DNA of 64,000 bases from Candidatus Zhuqueibacterota bacterium. GTDB taxonomy: Bacteria > Zhuqueibacterota > Zhuqueibacteria > Zhuqueibacterales > Zhuqueibacteraceae. The notes beneath the pieces were generated by a model that saw only the letters and a list, made by a program, of their open reading frames with translations, searched no databases and was not told the DNA's origin. The translations under genes were made by a program, and so were the position numbers. Shown piece by piece: positions 34,331 to 44,203 of the stretch. Position 1 is the first letter of the stretch; each line of letters begins with the position of its first letter. The DNA is taken from assembly GCA_022616415.1 (NCBI GenBank), contig JAKEEU010000031.1:124001-188000 (forward strand), in the 5' to 3' direction.

Positions 34331-36502
34331 TCATTTCTTCGCCAGGTTTTGTAATTGGATTTGTGCATTTTTTAGAATTTTAGCCACGAACTTATGCTCA
34401 TTTGGAAAAGTCTTTTCGGTATAAACGCGCAGCGCGGCTTCATAGAAGTCAATGGCTTTTTGCAAATTTTTGGTATGATTACCCGTAGTTAGTGTCGCAT
34501 ATGCGTTTCCCAAATCGATCTTGGTTCTGGCCCAGTCTACGGGAAAGTCCTTTTCGGTATAAACACACAGCGCCGCTTCGTGGGTCGCAATCATCTTTTG
34601 CAGATTCGCACTGCGGCTACCTGTTGGTAAATCCGCATAAGCGAGGCCCAAATTTTTTTGAGTTCCGGCCCAGTCCGCAGGAAAATCCTTTTCAGTATAG
34701 ACACGCAACGCTGCTTCATAGGCGGCAATGGCCTTTTGGAGGTTAGCACTGCGATCGCCGGTGGGTAAATCTGCATAAGCAGCGCCCAAATTGTTCTGGG
34801 CCATTGCCCATTGAATAGGAAAGTCTTTTTCGGTGTGAACGCGTAGTGCACCTTCAAAGGCAGCAATGGCTTTCTGCAGATTTGCACTGCGATCGCCAGT
34901 GCGCAAATATACATAAGCTAGTCCCAAATTGTATTGGGTAGTTGCCCATTCCATCGGAAAGTCTTTTGAAGTCAAAATATGCAGCGTCACTTCATATGCG
35001 GCTATAACCTTTTGTAGATTCTGAGTGTGACCACCGTTAGGTAAATCTGAATAAGCGTTGCCCAAATTGCTCTGAGCCATCGCCCAGTTCGCAGGAAAGT
35101 TTTTTTCAGTGTAGACGCGCAGTGCCGCTTCAAAAGCAGTAATGGCCTTTTGCAAATTTTGGCTTCGATCACCTATGGATAAATTTCTATAGGCTGTGCC
35201 TAAATTGTTCTGTGTCATAGCCCAGTCTATAGGAAAGCCTTGTTCAGTACGGACTCGCAGTGCCGCCTCGTAGGCTTTTATAGCTTTCTGTAGATTCTCA
35301 TTATGGTTACCAGTGGGTAATTTCTTATAAGCATTCCCCAAATTATTCTGGGTCGTGGCCCAATATAAAGGGAAATCCTTTTTGGTGTAAACGCGTAGGG
35401 CGGCTTGGTAAGAGGCGATGGCCTTTTGCAGATTATCACCGCGGTCGTCTATGGGTAAATCGGCATAAGCAGCACCCAAATTGTTGTAGGTCGTGGCCCA
35501 ATCCACGGGAAAATCCCTTTCGGTACGAACGCGCAGGGCGGCTTGGTAAGCGGTGATGGCCTTTTGCAGATTCTCACTGTGGTCGCCGGTGGGTAAATCG
35601 GCATATGCAGTGCCTAAATTGTTCTGGGTCATAGCCCAGCTTTCAGGAAAATTTAGTTCCGAGTAGAAGCTAAGAGCGGTATCGTAATAAGCAACCGTTT
35701 GGCGCAAGTGCCAATCCATGTTCTTCTGGCCTTGTGCCAAATACCAATGGCTGTTGCCAATATAGATTCGAATATCGTTTAATTCGGAGGTATTCGCTGT
35801 TGGCCAATTCAGTGCCGCTTTAAAGTGTCCGAGCGCTGCAGCATAATCGTTTCGTTCATAGATGGAGTAACCGGCGGCAAAATGGGCAAGATAAATTGGT
35901 TGGTGAATGAGCTCAACCGGCAAATTCAACTCATTAATAGTTTGCACGACCAGAGTGCGATCCCCAGCAAGAACTGAACGGGAACGATCTTCCACTACCG
36001 TAAGTCGTGGGTGAAATTTCTTTTCATCAACTCGCGTTCCCCAAATCGCCAAAATGGCTTGACAATCTTTACCAAGCTCACGGGCTTTGGCATGAGCTTG
36101 TTTGAGTCCAATGGATTCAGTTACAATTTCTTGATGGGTACGCACTTCAATCTTTTGTCCAGGCGCTTCTTTACTCAATTCGGTATTGAGTGTGCTTACC
36201 AAATCCCTTTGCAGAGAATTCTTCTCGTCATCGCCTTCGATACGCAAAACCAAAATTCCGGCCACGCCATCAGGGAACTTGTAATTTGGCTCGAAAAACA
36301 GGTGATGAACGGCAATGCCAGAGACTCCAATCACAACAATCAAACCAGCGAATAAAAGTTGGCGCTTTGCCGTCTCTCGCTCTGTTTTTTTCGTCTGGCC
36401 GAAATAATACCATCCGGCCAGTCCAAGCACAAATAAAATGGCGGCAAACCAGAAATCAAATCCGGTCAGCTCGGCCAAAAGTTTGTTGATAAATTCCAGC
36501 AA
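34331..36502 (-). CDS. Membrane-anchored protein with nine ~51-residue TPR-type repeats
   Basis: A 723-residue protein. Two membrane helices lie at about residues 15-33 and 50-66, then a periplasmic or cytoplasmic domain to about 270. Nine near-identical repeats of about 51 residues follow (DFPVDWATTYNNLGAAYADL, then LQKAIAAYEAALRVYTEK). The repeats are also clear in the DNA as a 153-bp tandem. They form superhelical protein-binding surfaces. The start is TTG 36502; no in-frame ATG fits. Tandem DNA repeats can change number by recombination. The partner is unknown. Confidence 0.85.
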   Translation of the reverse strand: MLEFINKLLAELTGFDFWFAAILFVLGLAGWYYFGQTKKTERETAKRQLLFAGLIVVIGVSGIAVHHLFFEPNYKFPDGVAGILVLRIEGDDEKNSLQRDLVSTLNTELSKEAPGQKIEVRTHQEIVTESIGLKQAHAKARELGKDCQAILAIWGTRVDEKKFHPRLTVVEDRSRSVLAGDRTLVVQTINELNLPVELIHQPIYLAHFAAGYSIYERNDYAAALGHFKAALNWPTANTSELNDIRIYIGNSHWYLAQGQKNMDWHLRQTVAYYDTALSFYSELNFPESWAMTQNNLGTAYADLPTGDHSENLQKAITAYQAALRVRTERDFPVDWATTYNNLGAAYADLPIDDRGDNLQKAIASYQAALRVYTKKDFPLYWATTQNNLGNAYKKLPTGNHNENLQKAIKAYEAALRVRTEQGFPIDWAMTQNNLGTAYRNLSIGDRSQNLQKAITAFEAALRVYTEKNFPANWAMAQSNLGNAYSDLPNGGHTQNLQKVIAAYEVTLHILTSKDFPMEWATTQYNLGLAYVYLRTGDRSANLQKAIAAFEGALRVHTEKDFPIQWAMAQNNLGAAYADLPTGDRSANLQKAIAAYEAALRVYTEKDFPADWAGTQKNLGLAYADLPTGSRSANLQKMIATHEAALCVYTEKDFPVDWARTKIDLGNAYATLTTGNHTKNLQKAIDFYEAALRVYTEKTFPNEHKFVAKILKNAQIQLQNLAKK

Positions 36503-36602
36503 GATTTATACATCTCCTCAAAGCCAGCCAATACAGATAAGCGTGTTGTGGTCGGTGGGAATATGTCATCGCGAGAAAATGGAACAGAGCAACGAAAGCA
36601 TT

Positions 36603-36845
36603 TCAATCGTAAAAGTATGGCCGCAGATCATCCTCCGGTATGTATCGCGTGGCTTGGCGAAAGATAGCTTTGCACGTTCCGGTGTCAAGTTGCTTATGGT
36701 TGGGAACCGTCAACGTTTGTTTCTCTCCGGTAGCAGTAATTCGTCGCAATTTGATATGGCTACCTCGCTGCGAAAACTCGGAAAATCCGAAATTTCGCAG
36801 GATATCAACAACATCCGGCCCGGATAGGCGGCGCAACTTAGGCAT
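36603..36845 (-). CDS. hicA: HicA toxin
   Basis: An 80-residue mRNA interferase of the HicA/YcfA family: LSGPDVVDILRNFGFSEF, then the catalytic His in SQRGSHIKL, then TVPNHKQLDTGT. I chose ATG 36845, which overlaps the hicB stop by 8 bp; an upstream in-frame start at 36863 would overlap more. The double-stranded RNA-binding-like fold cuts translated mRNA. Confidence 0.9.
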   Translation of the reverse strand: MPKLRRLSGPDVVDILRNFGFSEFSQRGSHIKLRRITATGEKQTLTVPNHKQLDTGTCKAIFRQATRYIPEDDLRPYFYD

Positions 36846-37071
36846 ACACCGGTTCCAATTCAAAAGTTACCAAAACTGTAGGATTCGGCGCCAAGCCCAG
36901 CTCGGCCAAATCCTCGCCTTCAAGATGAAGCTGAATCGCCTCATGAAGATTTTGCGTGACTTCATCGAGCGTCTCGCCCTGAGTAACAACGGGCAATTCC
37001 AAACACTCGGCCACATAGCCGGATTGCTCACCGGCACGGATGACGGCTTTGATTGTTCGTTGCAGTTTCAT
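36838..37071 (-). CDS. hicB: HicB antitoxin
   Basis: A 77-residue partial RNase H-fold antitoxin of the short HicB type: VIRAGEQSGYVAECLELPVV, TQGETLDEVTQNLHEAI, ending LVTFELEPVYA. It lies directly upstream of hicA and overlaps it, the order hicB-hicA. It lacks a separate HTH domain. Confidence 0.9.
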   Translation of the reverse strand: MKLQRTIKAVIRAGEQSGYVAECLELPVVTQGETLDEVTQNLHEAIQLHLEGEDLAELGLAPNPTVLVTFELEPVYA

Positions 37072-37186
37072 AGTGAAATCATCAAATAATAGGGAAAGTT
37101 TGTTTCTGCTCCAGAACTTGTAGTAATATAATCGATTTATTGTTGACGTTCAACAAAAAAATCACTCAGCCGTGCGTACGCATGAT

Positions 37187-39037
37187 TCATTCGGCATCAA
37201 TTCCCTCCCACAGTTCCGACACTGGCTGTGTCTCACCAGCCCGCGCCTCTTTCCAACCTTGCCAGAAGCTCTCCTCAGCGGCTTTGAGCGCCAGGCCCTT
37301 ATGAAACAGCCGTGTAAACGCAAAATGATTTTTCACCCCATGGATCACTCTTCCAACCGCCTTCTCCGAGAAAAGCTTGATGACTTGGGGGGAGGCTTCT
37401 TCCTCATAAACCTGATAAACGGCCTGCTCTTTCTCGCGGCGCACCAGCCGTATTCCCAATAGGCGTTTTTCACTCAATAACGCTCGTGCGAGCCAACCGC
37501 CAATCTCGGCTTCGGTGAGCTTACACGAGAAAGCATAAGCTGCACCAGCCTGCGGAATAAAATCCGGAATATTTGGAGAAGCCGACAACTCTTCCAAATC
37601 AAATTCTCCGATGCCGCGCGGCTGCGCGTCCAAACGCGATTTGATGAAATTTAAAAAACGAGTAATGCGGAAAAGCGTAACGAGATCGCGGCGAGAAAAT
37701 TGCGGTGTTTCAACCGGAAAGCAGGTGGAGCGCTGCAGTGCAAGTTCGGGAGAAAGGAGGAGGCCACGTTCGAGGCATTGCCGATAACTCTCCGTGCCCG
37801 GTGTGGCGTAAAACACGCTCGGGCCGATGAGCACGGGCCGCTGCATCAGATGAATGATCGAGTCGAGCATTTCGTCAATCGTGGAATCCGGCAGACCGAG
37901 AATGACGTAATTTACCATCTCCATGCCGGCTGCTGCAGCCTTTTCTACGACGCGATCGAAGTGACTCGTGGAGCCAGGGCGTTTGGTGGCGCGTTGTTGC
38001 TGCTTGTCGCTTGTCACCAGCGCGAGATTGAGTGCGCGAAAGCCGGTGCGCTTCATTTCTTCCACCAATGGCTCACTGATATTCGCCGCCGAAATGCCGT
38101 TCATCGCCAGCAACTCGATTTGGCCTTCGCCAAACTCTTCGCGAATCGCCGCAAGAATTTTTGCTGCGCGTTTTTGATCGAAACTAAAATTGTCGTCTTC
38201 AATATCAAAAATCTCGGCGCCAAAGCGCTCGCGGCAGAGCTTCATCTCGTCAATAACGTTGTTGATCGAGCGCGTGCGGAATTGCCGGCCGGCGGTGAGA
38301 AAAATCGAGCAGAAAGTGCAATGGTAGGGACAACCACGGCTGGTCACGAGCATTGTCAAACGTTTCCCGCCAAGCGTGTAGCGCGCGGGATCGATCAATT
38401 CGCGTGCGGGAAATGGCAATGTCTCGATGTCATCGATGAGATCGCCATGTTCGGGAAGATGAAGTTTGCCGTTCGTTTTGTATCCAAAGCCACAAATCGA
38501 ATCGACTGCCGACAGCCTGCCATTGTTGAGCGCAACAATCAGTTTCGGCAACGTGCGCTCGCCTTCACCGAGCAAAATAAAATCGACGTTGGGATTGGAG
38601 AGCACTTGTTCGGGGCAAGCATTCACATGCGCGCCGCCCATGATCACCGGTCGCGCCGGGTCCAAGTCTTTGGCAATCGCCGCTACACGCAACGCTTCGC
38701 GATAAAACGGTGTGAACAGCGATGAGACGCCAATCACATCCGCGTGTGCCGCGCGAATGCGCTCGCGAATTTCCTCCCACGGCAAGCCATAATGCCGGTA
38801 GTGGCTAAAAAGTTTGAACGGACTCAAATTGCCAGGCCGATAATAGCGCTTGAGATACGCAAACTCCGGCGGCACTTCAATAGTCTGTTTTTTCTCCGTT
38901 GCCTGGCAATCGAGAATCTCAACTTCGACACCTGCTTGTTTCAACGACGCGGCAAGATAGAGCAACCCCACCGGCAGGGTGCGGATGGTGGTTTGGTAGA
39001 AGTCCTCGACCGGAGGTTGGATGAGGAGAACTTTCAT
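37187..39037 (-). CDS. B12-binding-domain radical SAM protein, 616 residues
   Basis: Residues 1-170 are a cobalamin-binding domain (KVLLIQPPVEDF, VIMGGAHVNACPEQVL, LLGEGERTLPKL). The radical SAM cluster Cys236, Cys240 and Cys243 lie in GCPYHCTFC. The order matches BchE/HpnJ-like radical SAM methylases or cyclases, whose substrates include lipids and antibiotics. It is the second such enzyme in the window; the first at 10047-12512 is longer and only distantly similar. Isolated gene with no pathway partner. Confidence 0.9.
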   Translation of the reverse strand: MKVLLIQPPVEDFYQTTIRTLPVGLLYLAASLKQAGVEVEILDCQATEKKQTIEVPPEFAYLKRYYRPGNLSPFKLFSHYRHYGLPWEEIRERIRAAHADVIGVSSLFTPFYREALRVAAIAKDLDPARPVIMGGAHVNACPEQVLSNPNVDFILLGEGERTLPKLIVALNNGRLSAVDSICGFGYKTNGKLHLPEHGDLIDDIETLPFPARELIDPARYTLGGKRLTMLVTSRGCPYHCTFCSIFLTAGRQFRTRSINNVIDEMKLCRERFGAEIFDIEDDNFSFDQKRAAKILAAIREEFGEGQIELLAMNGISAANISEPLVEEMKRTGFRALNLALVTSDKQQQRATKRPGSTSHFDRVVEKAAAAGMEMVNYVILGLPDSTIDEMLDSIIHLMQRPVLIGPSVFYATPGTESYRQCLERGLLLSPELALQRSTCFPVETPQFSRRDLVTLFRITRFLNFIKSRLDAQPRGIGEFDLEELSASPNIPDFIPQAGAAYAFSCKLTEAEIGGWLARALLSEKRLLGIRLVRREKEQAVYQVYEEEASPQVIKLFSEKAVGRVIHGVKNHFAFTRLFHKGLALKAAEESFWQGWKEARAGETQPVSELWEGIDAE

Positions 39038-39232
39038 CTGGTTGCTTGTTGCTGGTTGCTGGTGTATTTTATCTTGTTGGAACTATGTTTCATTTCAATA
39101 TGCAAAACCGCCCAACCATCCGCAACAAAAATTTTCGCCGAAAACCGCTTGCTTTTCGCTGGAAAACTTTTACTTTATTTCATCCGCCGGCAAAAGTGAA
39201 TTTTAAGAGCACCATTGACTCGACGCTGAAAC

Positions 39233-40417
39233 ATGCCCAAGCTCCACCTCAAACCCAATCGTGATCGCGCGGTGCGCCGGTTTCATCCGTGGATTTTCTC
39301 TGGATCGATGAACCGGCTTGAAGGCACGGCTGCGCCCGGCGACGTCGTCGACGTTCTTGCCGCAGACGGCGCTTTTCTCGGGCGCGGGTTTTATAATCCC
39401 AATTCCCAGCTCATCTGCCGCATGCTCAACTGGCAGGACGAGCCGATTGATGCCGCTTTCTTTCAGCACAAAATTACAAGCGCCTATCGCCTGCGGCTTG
39501 ATTTGTTTGGCATAAATGCGCCAAGCGCAACGAACGCCTTTCGCGTCGTGAACGCCGAGGGCGACGGACTGCCAGGCTTGATCGTTGATCGATACACGGA
39601 TTATCTCGTCGTGCAAATCAGCACGCTCGGCTTGTCGCGTTTTCGAAATGAAATCGTTGCCGCTTTGCAGCAAGCTATTCAACCCCGCGGTATTTTCGAG
39701 CGCAGCGCCGGCGCGGCGTTGCACGAGGAAGGCTTACAGCCGGTGACGCAAGTTCTCGCCGGCGCCGAGCCGCCGCCGTTAATTCACATTCACGAAAACG
39801 ACCTGCACTTTGCCGTCAACATTCACGAAGGGCAGAAGACCGGCTTTTTTCTCGATCAGCGTGAGAACCGCGTGTGGGCGGCCAAGCTTGGCAAAGGCAA
39901 AAATGTGTTGAACGGTTTCGGCTACACCGGCGCGTTTTCGGTGTACGCCAAACATGCCGGAGCGCAGCGCGTGGTTACGGTGGATTCTTCGAGCGCCGCC
40001 ATCGAGCTGGCAAAACAAAATTTCGCTCTTAACAACCTCGAAGCCGTGCCGGAGGATTTTGTCGTCGCCGATCTTTTTCACTATCTGCGCAGCACGACGC
40101 AGAAGTTCGACTTCATCATTCTCGATCCGCCGGCTTTCGCGCATCGCCAGAAAGATGTCGAAAACGCCGCGCGGGCTTATAAAGATGTCAATCTGCAAGC
40201 GATGAAGATGATCGAACCTGGCGGCCTGTTGCTGACCTGCTCCTGCTCGCAGCCGATCTCGCCGGATCTTTTTCAGAAAATTCTTTTCGGCGCGGCTGCC
40301 GATGCCGGCCGCGCCGTTCGTATTCTCGGGCAAAGCGGCCACGCGCCGGATCATCCGATCAGCGTTTATCATCCTGAAGGCAGATATTTGCAAGCGATGT
40401 TGTTGCACGTGAGGTAA
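39233..40417 (+). CDS. rlmI: 23S rRNA (cytosine-C5)-methyltransferase RlmI-like
   Basis: A 394-residue protein with an N-terminal PUA-like domain (RAVRRFHPWIFSGSMNRLEG) and a Rossmann methyltransferase. The SAM site is VLNGFGYTGAFSVYA, with DPPAFAHRQKD and a Cys-containing LTCSCSQPIS. RlmI methylates C1962 of 23S rRNA. The length fits the family. A 39038-39232 gap upstream contains no recognised gene. Confidence 0.9.
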   Translation: MPKLHLKPNRDRAVRRFHPWIFSGSMNRLEGTAAPGDVVDVLAADGAFLGRGFYNPNSQLICRMLNWQDEPIDAAFFQHKITSAYRLRLDLFGINAPSATNAFRVVNAEGDGLPGLIVDRYTDYLVVQISTLGLSRFRNEIVAALQQAIQPRGIFERSAGAALHEEGLQPVTQVLAGAEPPPLIHIHENDLHFAVNIHEGQKTGFFLDQRENRVWAAKLGKGKNVLNGFGYTGAFSVYAKHAGAQRVVTVDSSSAAIELAKQNFALNNLEAVPEDFVVADLFHYLRSTTQKFDFIILDPPAFAHRQKDVENAARAYKDVNLQAMKMIEPGGLLLTCSCSQPISPDLFQKILFGAAADAGRAVRILGQSGHAPDHPISVYHPEGRYLQAMLLHVR

Positions 40418-40468
40418 TTCTACTTCGGCAGATTTGAATTTTGCCCACGAAACACGCGAAAAGCTTTT

Positions 40469-40543
40469 GTATTCGGATTTGACGAATCGCCCGGATCAAA
40501 AATCCAACGGCGTGAATCCGGACGATTCGGCAAATCCGAATAC
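40469..40543. repeat. 28-bp inverted repeat in the rlmI-SSF gap
   Basis: Left arm 40469-40496 and right arm 40516-40543 match at 26 of 28 positions (they begin GTATTCGGATTTG). A single related arm occurs at 54950-54977 (24 of 28 to the right arm). It would form a very stable hairpin in RNA or DNA and is another dispersed palindrome family. Confidence 0.75.
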
Positions 40544-40572
40544 CACACTTGGTCAAGCAGAATCACAACAGC

Positions 40573-42084
40573 ATGTCAATCATCTTTTACTGGCTCGGAT
40601 TCATCGTCTATTCGGTCGTCGTCGTCGGCATGGGTTTTTACATCTATCGCCGTGACCTTCGCCGAGGTCGGCAAGCCGATGCCAATGAGTTTTGGGATGC
40701 CAAGAAAAACCTGTCCGCCAGCTCCGCCGGGTTGTCGATCTCGGCCAGCATGATGTCCATCAGTTGGTCGTGTGTGTACGGCGTGCAATTGTTTTATTGG
40801 TACGGCCTCGGCGCCACATGGCTGCTCGTCATCCCCTGGCTCATGGCGATGCTGGGATTTTTTTTGCTCATTCCCCGCTTCCGTAAGTTGGCAGCATTTT
40901 CGCAGCCGGAGATGATCGGGCAACGCTTCGGCCAACGCGCGCGCCAAATGTTGGCCGTGCCGCTGGCATTTGTTTTTATAATTTGGTGCGGCGCGGAAAT
41001 TTACGCCTCGGCGATCATCCTGGCGCCGCTGTTGCAAACTTCCAAGCATGTGATGCTGATTCTGATGGCATTGGTGGTGGCGGCATATTCATCCTTGGGC
41101 GGTTTCGAGGCCGATGTGGTTACGGACAAAGTGCAATATCTTTTGGTCGCTTTCTTCATCACGACCATGGCCTATTTGGGTCTGCACGAAATTTTGCAAC
41201 ACGAAAGCTTCTCGACATTTTTGGCCAAAGTGCCGGCGCCGCCTAAAACCGGTGTTTCGGCGCTGTCGCTTTTCGCCGCCGGTGCGGCCCTGATTATTTT
41301 AACGCTCGTTTCTTATCTGCCCGGATGGCTGGTGGAAACCGACGTGTGGATTCGCTTGCAAGCGGCGCGTTCCGCCGCCAAAGCTCGGCAGGCCGTCGGC
41401 ATTGCGGCGGCCAATTCGCTGATCTTCGTCGGTCTGCTGCCGATGGTGATCGGACTCTCGACGCTTTATCTTTATCCGCCCGTCAATGGTATTATTCCAC
41501 CGGAGCTGAAAGACGGCGCGACGATCTTTGCGTCGCTGATGAACGACTATGCGCCGGTGTGGTTAAATGTTTTGCTCGGCGTTGGCTTGGCTGCAGCATC
41601 GATGTCCACGATTGACACCTGCGGCAATGTGGCCGCGCTGTCGATTTGCTATGATATCGTCGTGCCCGCGCTCAAGAATCGTTCACAAGCCGGCCGGCTG
41701 AAATTGGCGCGCGTGATCTCCGTGTTGGCGATTGTCGTGGCCTACATTTATTCATTATTCACCGAATCGTTGTGGGATATTTTTTATCTCTCGTCCGGCA
41801 TTTTGACGACGACGATTTTTTTACCGATGGTGGCGCTTTTTCTGCCGAATGTGAAATCGCGGCAAGTGCAGGCCGCGATTATCGCCGGGTTTATCGGAAC
41901 GCTGTTCTTTTATTTTTTGGAAAGCCGCGGCCACTTGGCTGCATTTGAGCCGTCATGGCTTGCCGCCACCGGCTTGGGATATATTTTATGGGGATTCGCG
42001 GCGAGCCTCATTGCATTTGTTAGCGCCAAACGATTTGGTTTTTCTTTTGCACATGCTCAATATGCACCAGAAACGGGGAATTAG
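40573..42084 (+). CDS. Sodium:solute symporter family transporter
   Basis: A 503-residue integral membrane protein with about 13 hydrophobic segments and the SSF pattern: WDAKKNLSASSAGLSISASM and later LNVLLGVGLAAASMSTIDTC. SSF proteins couple Na+ to uptake of sugars, amino acids or vitamins; the substrate is not evident. The ATG at 40573 is preferred to TTG 40549. It ends 3 bp before the AlbA_2 gene. Confidence 0.88.
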   Translation: MSIIFYWLGFIVYSVVVVGMGFYIYRRDLRRGRQADANEFWDAKKNLSASSAGLSISASMMSISWSCVYGVQLFYWYGLGATWLLVIPWLMAMLGFFLLIPRFRKLAAFSQPEMIGQRFGQRARQMLAVPLAFVFIIWCGAEIYASAIILAPLLQTSKHVMLILMALVVAAYSSLGGFEADVVTDKVQYLLVAFFITTMAYLGLHEILQHESFSTFLAKVPAPPKTGVSALSLFAAGAALIILTLVSYLPGWLVETDVWIRLQAARSAAKARQAVGIAAANSLIFVGLLPMVIGLSTLYLYPPVNGIIPPELKDGATIFASLMNDYAPVWLNVLLGVGLAAASMSTIDTCGNVAALSICYDIVVPALKNRSQAGRLKLARVISVLAIVVAYIYSLFTESLWDIFYLSSGILTTTIFLPMVALFLPNVKSRQVQAAIIAGFIGTLFFYFLESRGHLAAFEPSWLAATGLGYILWGFAASLIAFVSAKRFGFSFAHAQYAPETGN

Positions 42085-42087
42085 ACG

Positions 42088-43248
42088 ATGATTCTTTTCG
42101 AAAGCCCAAACCTCGAAAAAATTCTGCGTGAAAAAGAAGGCCAGCTTTTTGACTTTAAGAGCGCGCGTCTTGATCATCGCGAAGTGGCGGCTCACTACGT
42201 GGCCTTTGCGAATGCGGATGGTGGTTTGCTCGCGGTTGGCATAGAGAAGGATGGAACGATCAGCGGCGTGAATGCCTACGAAGCTCAAATCAATGCTTTT
42301 CTCCAAGCGGCGTGGAATCTTTGTGTGCCGCCAATAATGATCGCCCATAAATTTGTGGATTGTGTTAATCACAACGGCAAGGCTGATCGAATCATGCTGA
42401 TCGAAGTCGCCCCAGGACGAAAGTTGCACGCCACTTCCAAAGACGAAGTCTATCTTCGTATTGGCGATCAAAGCCGGAAACTCAATTTTGATGAACGCAT
42501 GCAGTTGGCTTACGACCGCGGTGAAGCTTCGTGGGAAAGTGCGTCAGTGCCGGATTTTCCGCTTGAGGAGCTGGATAAAGGCTTGCTTCAACGTTATCGC
42601 CGGATGTGTGGCACCTCGCTCAGCTCGGAACGTTTGCTTGTGGCTCGTAATCTGACTGAGCAGAAAAACGATGAGATCATCCTGAATCGCGCCGGTGTTT
42701 TGCTGTTCGCCAAGAATCCTTATCGTTGGTTTCCTCGCGCCGATGTACGATTTTTGCGTTACGAAGGCACGGTCGCAGAAACCGGCCCGCGTATGAATCT
42801 GATCAAGGATATTCGTCTTGATTTGCCATTGCCGAAATTGTTGAACGAGGTGTTTCGGGTTGTCAGCAGCCAATTGCGCGATTTCGGAGAAGGCGTCGAC
42901 CGCATGATTCGGGAAATGAACGCCATGGGTTTAGAACCGCCGGTGTTCGAGGAATATGCCTTCATGTTTCGCGTTACGTTGCACAACAATTTGGAGAAGC
43001 GGCAACTGCGGCAACCCGCTATACCCAATATCGAAGACAATCGCTTGGTCAATTTGAATGAGCGGCAGAAAAAAGCTGTGAGCTATTTGCAACGCACGGG
43101 CCGGATCACAGTCCAAGAATATTTAAATTTAAATCCAGGGCTCCACAAGCGAACTGCGCAGCGTGATTTCAAAGATTTAATTGACCTTAAGATCGTTAAA
43201 GCTGAAGGAGGAAAAAAGGATCGCTTTTATGTTTGGGTATTACCATAA
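42088..43248 (+). CDS. AlbA_2-domain protein, apparently missing its ATPase domain
   Basis: A 386-residue protein. The N-terminal AlbA_2/Schlafen-like domain has LFDFKSARLDHREVA and VAFANADGGLLAVGIE. A C-terminal winged-helix part carries VNLNERQKKAVSYL. From what I know of relatives (about 480-500 residues), a HATPase domain of about 100 residues normally sits between QLRDF and RELGEGVDRM. Here they are joined as SSQLRDFGEGVDRMIREM at about residues 264-282. The reading frame is kept, so the deletion is in frame. It may be a real deletion or an assembly collapse. Tandem with the SSF gene. Confidence 0.75.
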   Translation: MILFESPNLEKILREKEGQLFDFKSARLDHREVAAHYVAFANADGGLLAVGIEKDGTISGVNAYEAQINAFLQAAWNLCVPPIMIAHKFVDCVNHNGKADRIMLIEVAPGRKLHATSKDEVYLRIGDQSRKLNFDERMQLAYDRGEASWESASVPDFPLEELDKGLLQRYRRMCGTSLSSERLLVARNLTEQKNDEIILNRAGVLLFAKNPYRWFPRADVRFLRYEGTVAETGPRMNLIKDIRLDLPLPKLLNEVFRVVSSQLRDFGEGVDRMIREMNAMGLEPPVFEEYAFMFRVTLHNNLEKRQLRQPAIPNIEDNRLVNLNERQKKAVSYLQRTGRITVQEYLNLNPGLHKRTAQRDFKDLIDLKIVKAEGGKKDRFYVWVLP

Positions 43249-43275
43249 TGTCGTTTAAATGTCGTTTAAATGTCG
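43247..43275. repeat. 11-bp tandem repeat AATGTCGTTTA, 2.6 units
   Basis: AATGTCGTTTA at 43247-43257 and 43258-43268, then AATGTCG. It starts inside the stop codon of the AlbA_2 gene and covers part of the short gap to the methyltransferase. Confidence 0.7.
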
Positions 43276-43429
43276 CAAAAACGGTGGTAAACTATAGATA
43301 AGTAAATGAAAAAACATTGGATAGATGATTCGCCTAAAAATCATGTAAAATGGCCGATAAATGCTCCGAATCATGTCCGAAAAGTGGCGGATAAACATTG
43401 GCCTGTTCCATGAACTATTGAGAAGACCT

Positions 43430-44086
43430 ATGAATTGTTGCACCCTCGAAGGCACCAACAAATTCTTCAACACGCAAGCGCACCGCCTGGAAAAACAATT
43501 CAAGAAAAAAGGCTTGCGCAAGGAACAGAAGCATCTCGCTGATGGCATCCGCCACAGCGGGATGAAAGACGCCGAAATTCTCGAGATCGGCTGCGGTGTC
43601 GGCGGCTTGCATTTGAGCCTGCTCAAAGACGGCGCCGCGAAGGCCACCGGCTTCGACATCTCCGAAAGGATGATTGCCGCTGCCCGCAAACTTTCCGCCG
43701 AAATGGGATTGCAGGAGCGCACACAATACCGGCACGGTGATTTTGTGGCGATGCACGACGAGGCACCGACTGCCGATGTGACCATTCTCGACAAAGTGAT
43801 TTGCTGCTATGAAAATGCGCCGGAGCTTATAGCTCGTTCGACCGCTAAAACGTGTCGGATTTATGCGGTAAGCTATCCGCGCCAAAACCCCATTGTCAAG
43901 CTGGTTTTTCGGAGCACCAAATTTCTTCTCAAGCTTTTTCGGCAAGCGTTTCATCCTTATTATCACGAACCGAAGCAGGTTCAGAGATGGATTACGGAGG
44001 CCGGCTTTGAAAAAGTATATGAGAATGAAACCGTCGTTTGGCTTATACAAATCTTTGAAAGAAAGATGAATGGCAAAACCCATTGA
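43430..44086 (+). CDS. Class I SAM-dependent methyltransferase
   Basis: A 218-residue protein with the SAM-binding motif ILEIGCGVGGLHLSLL and ATGFDISERMI, followed by GDF and VTILDKVICCYE. It resembles the BchM/UbiG-like small-molecule methyltransferases. I chose ATG 43430; the frame is open from 43361 but the extra residues are unlike the family. The substrate is unknown. Confidence 0.82.
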   Translation: MNCCTLEGTNKFFNTQAHRLEKQFKKKGLRKEQKHLADGIRHSGMKDAEILEIGCGVGGLHLSLLKDGAAKATGFDISERMIAAARKLSAEMGLQERTQYRHGDFVAMHDEAPTADVTILDKVICCYENAPELIARSTAKTCRIYAVSYPRQNPIVKLVFRSTKFLLKLFRQAFHPYYHEPKQVQRWITEAGFEKVYENETVVWLIQIFERKMNGKTH

Positions 44087-44126
44087 ATCACTAACGGATG
44101 AGGGCTGTCAGCGGATTGGTTTTTTT

Positions 44127-44152
44127 ATCCATTGGCCGCTTTTATCCGTTGG
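44127..44152. repeat. Copy of the ATCCGTTGG repeat
   Basis: ATCCATTGGCCGC, then TTTTATCCGTTGG, matching the arm at 33640-33665 with one change. Located just upstream of preA, where it may affect the leader. Confidence 0.75.
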
Positions 44153-44203
44153 TCAATAATTTTTAGCAAGTGAAGTTTTTGCGAACAACCAAGAGGTGAT
44201 CCC

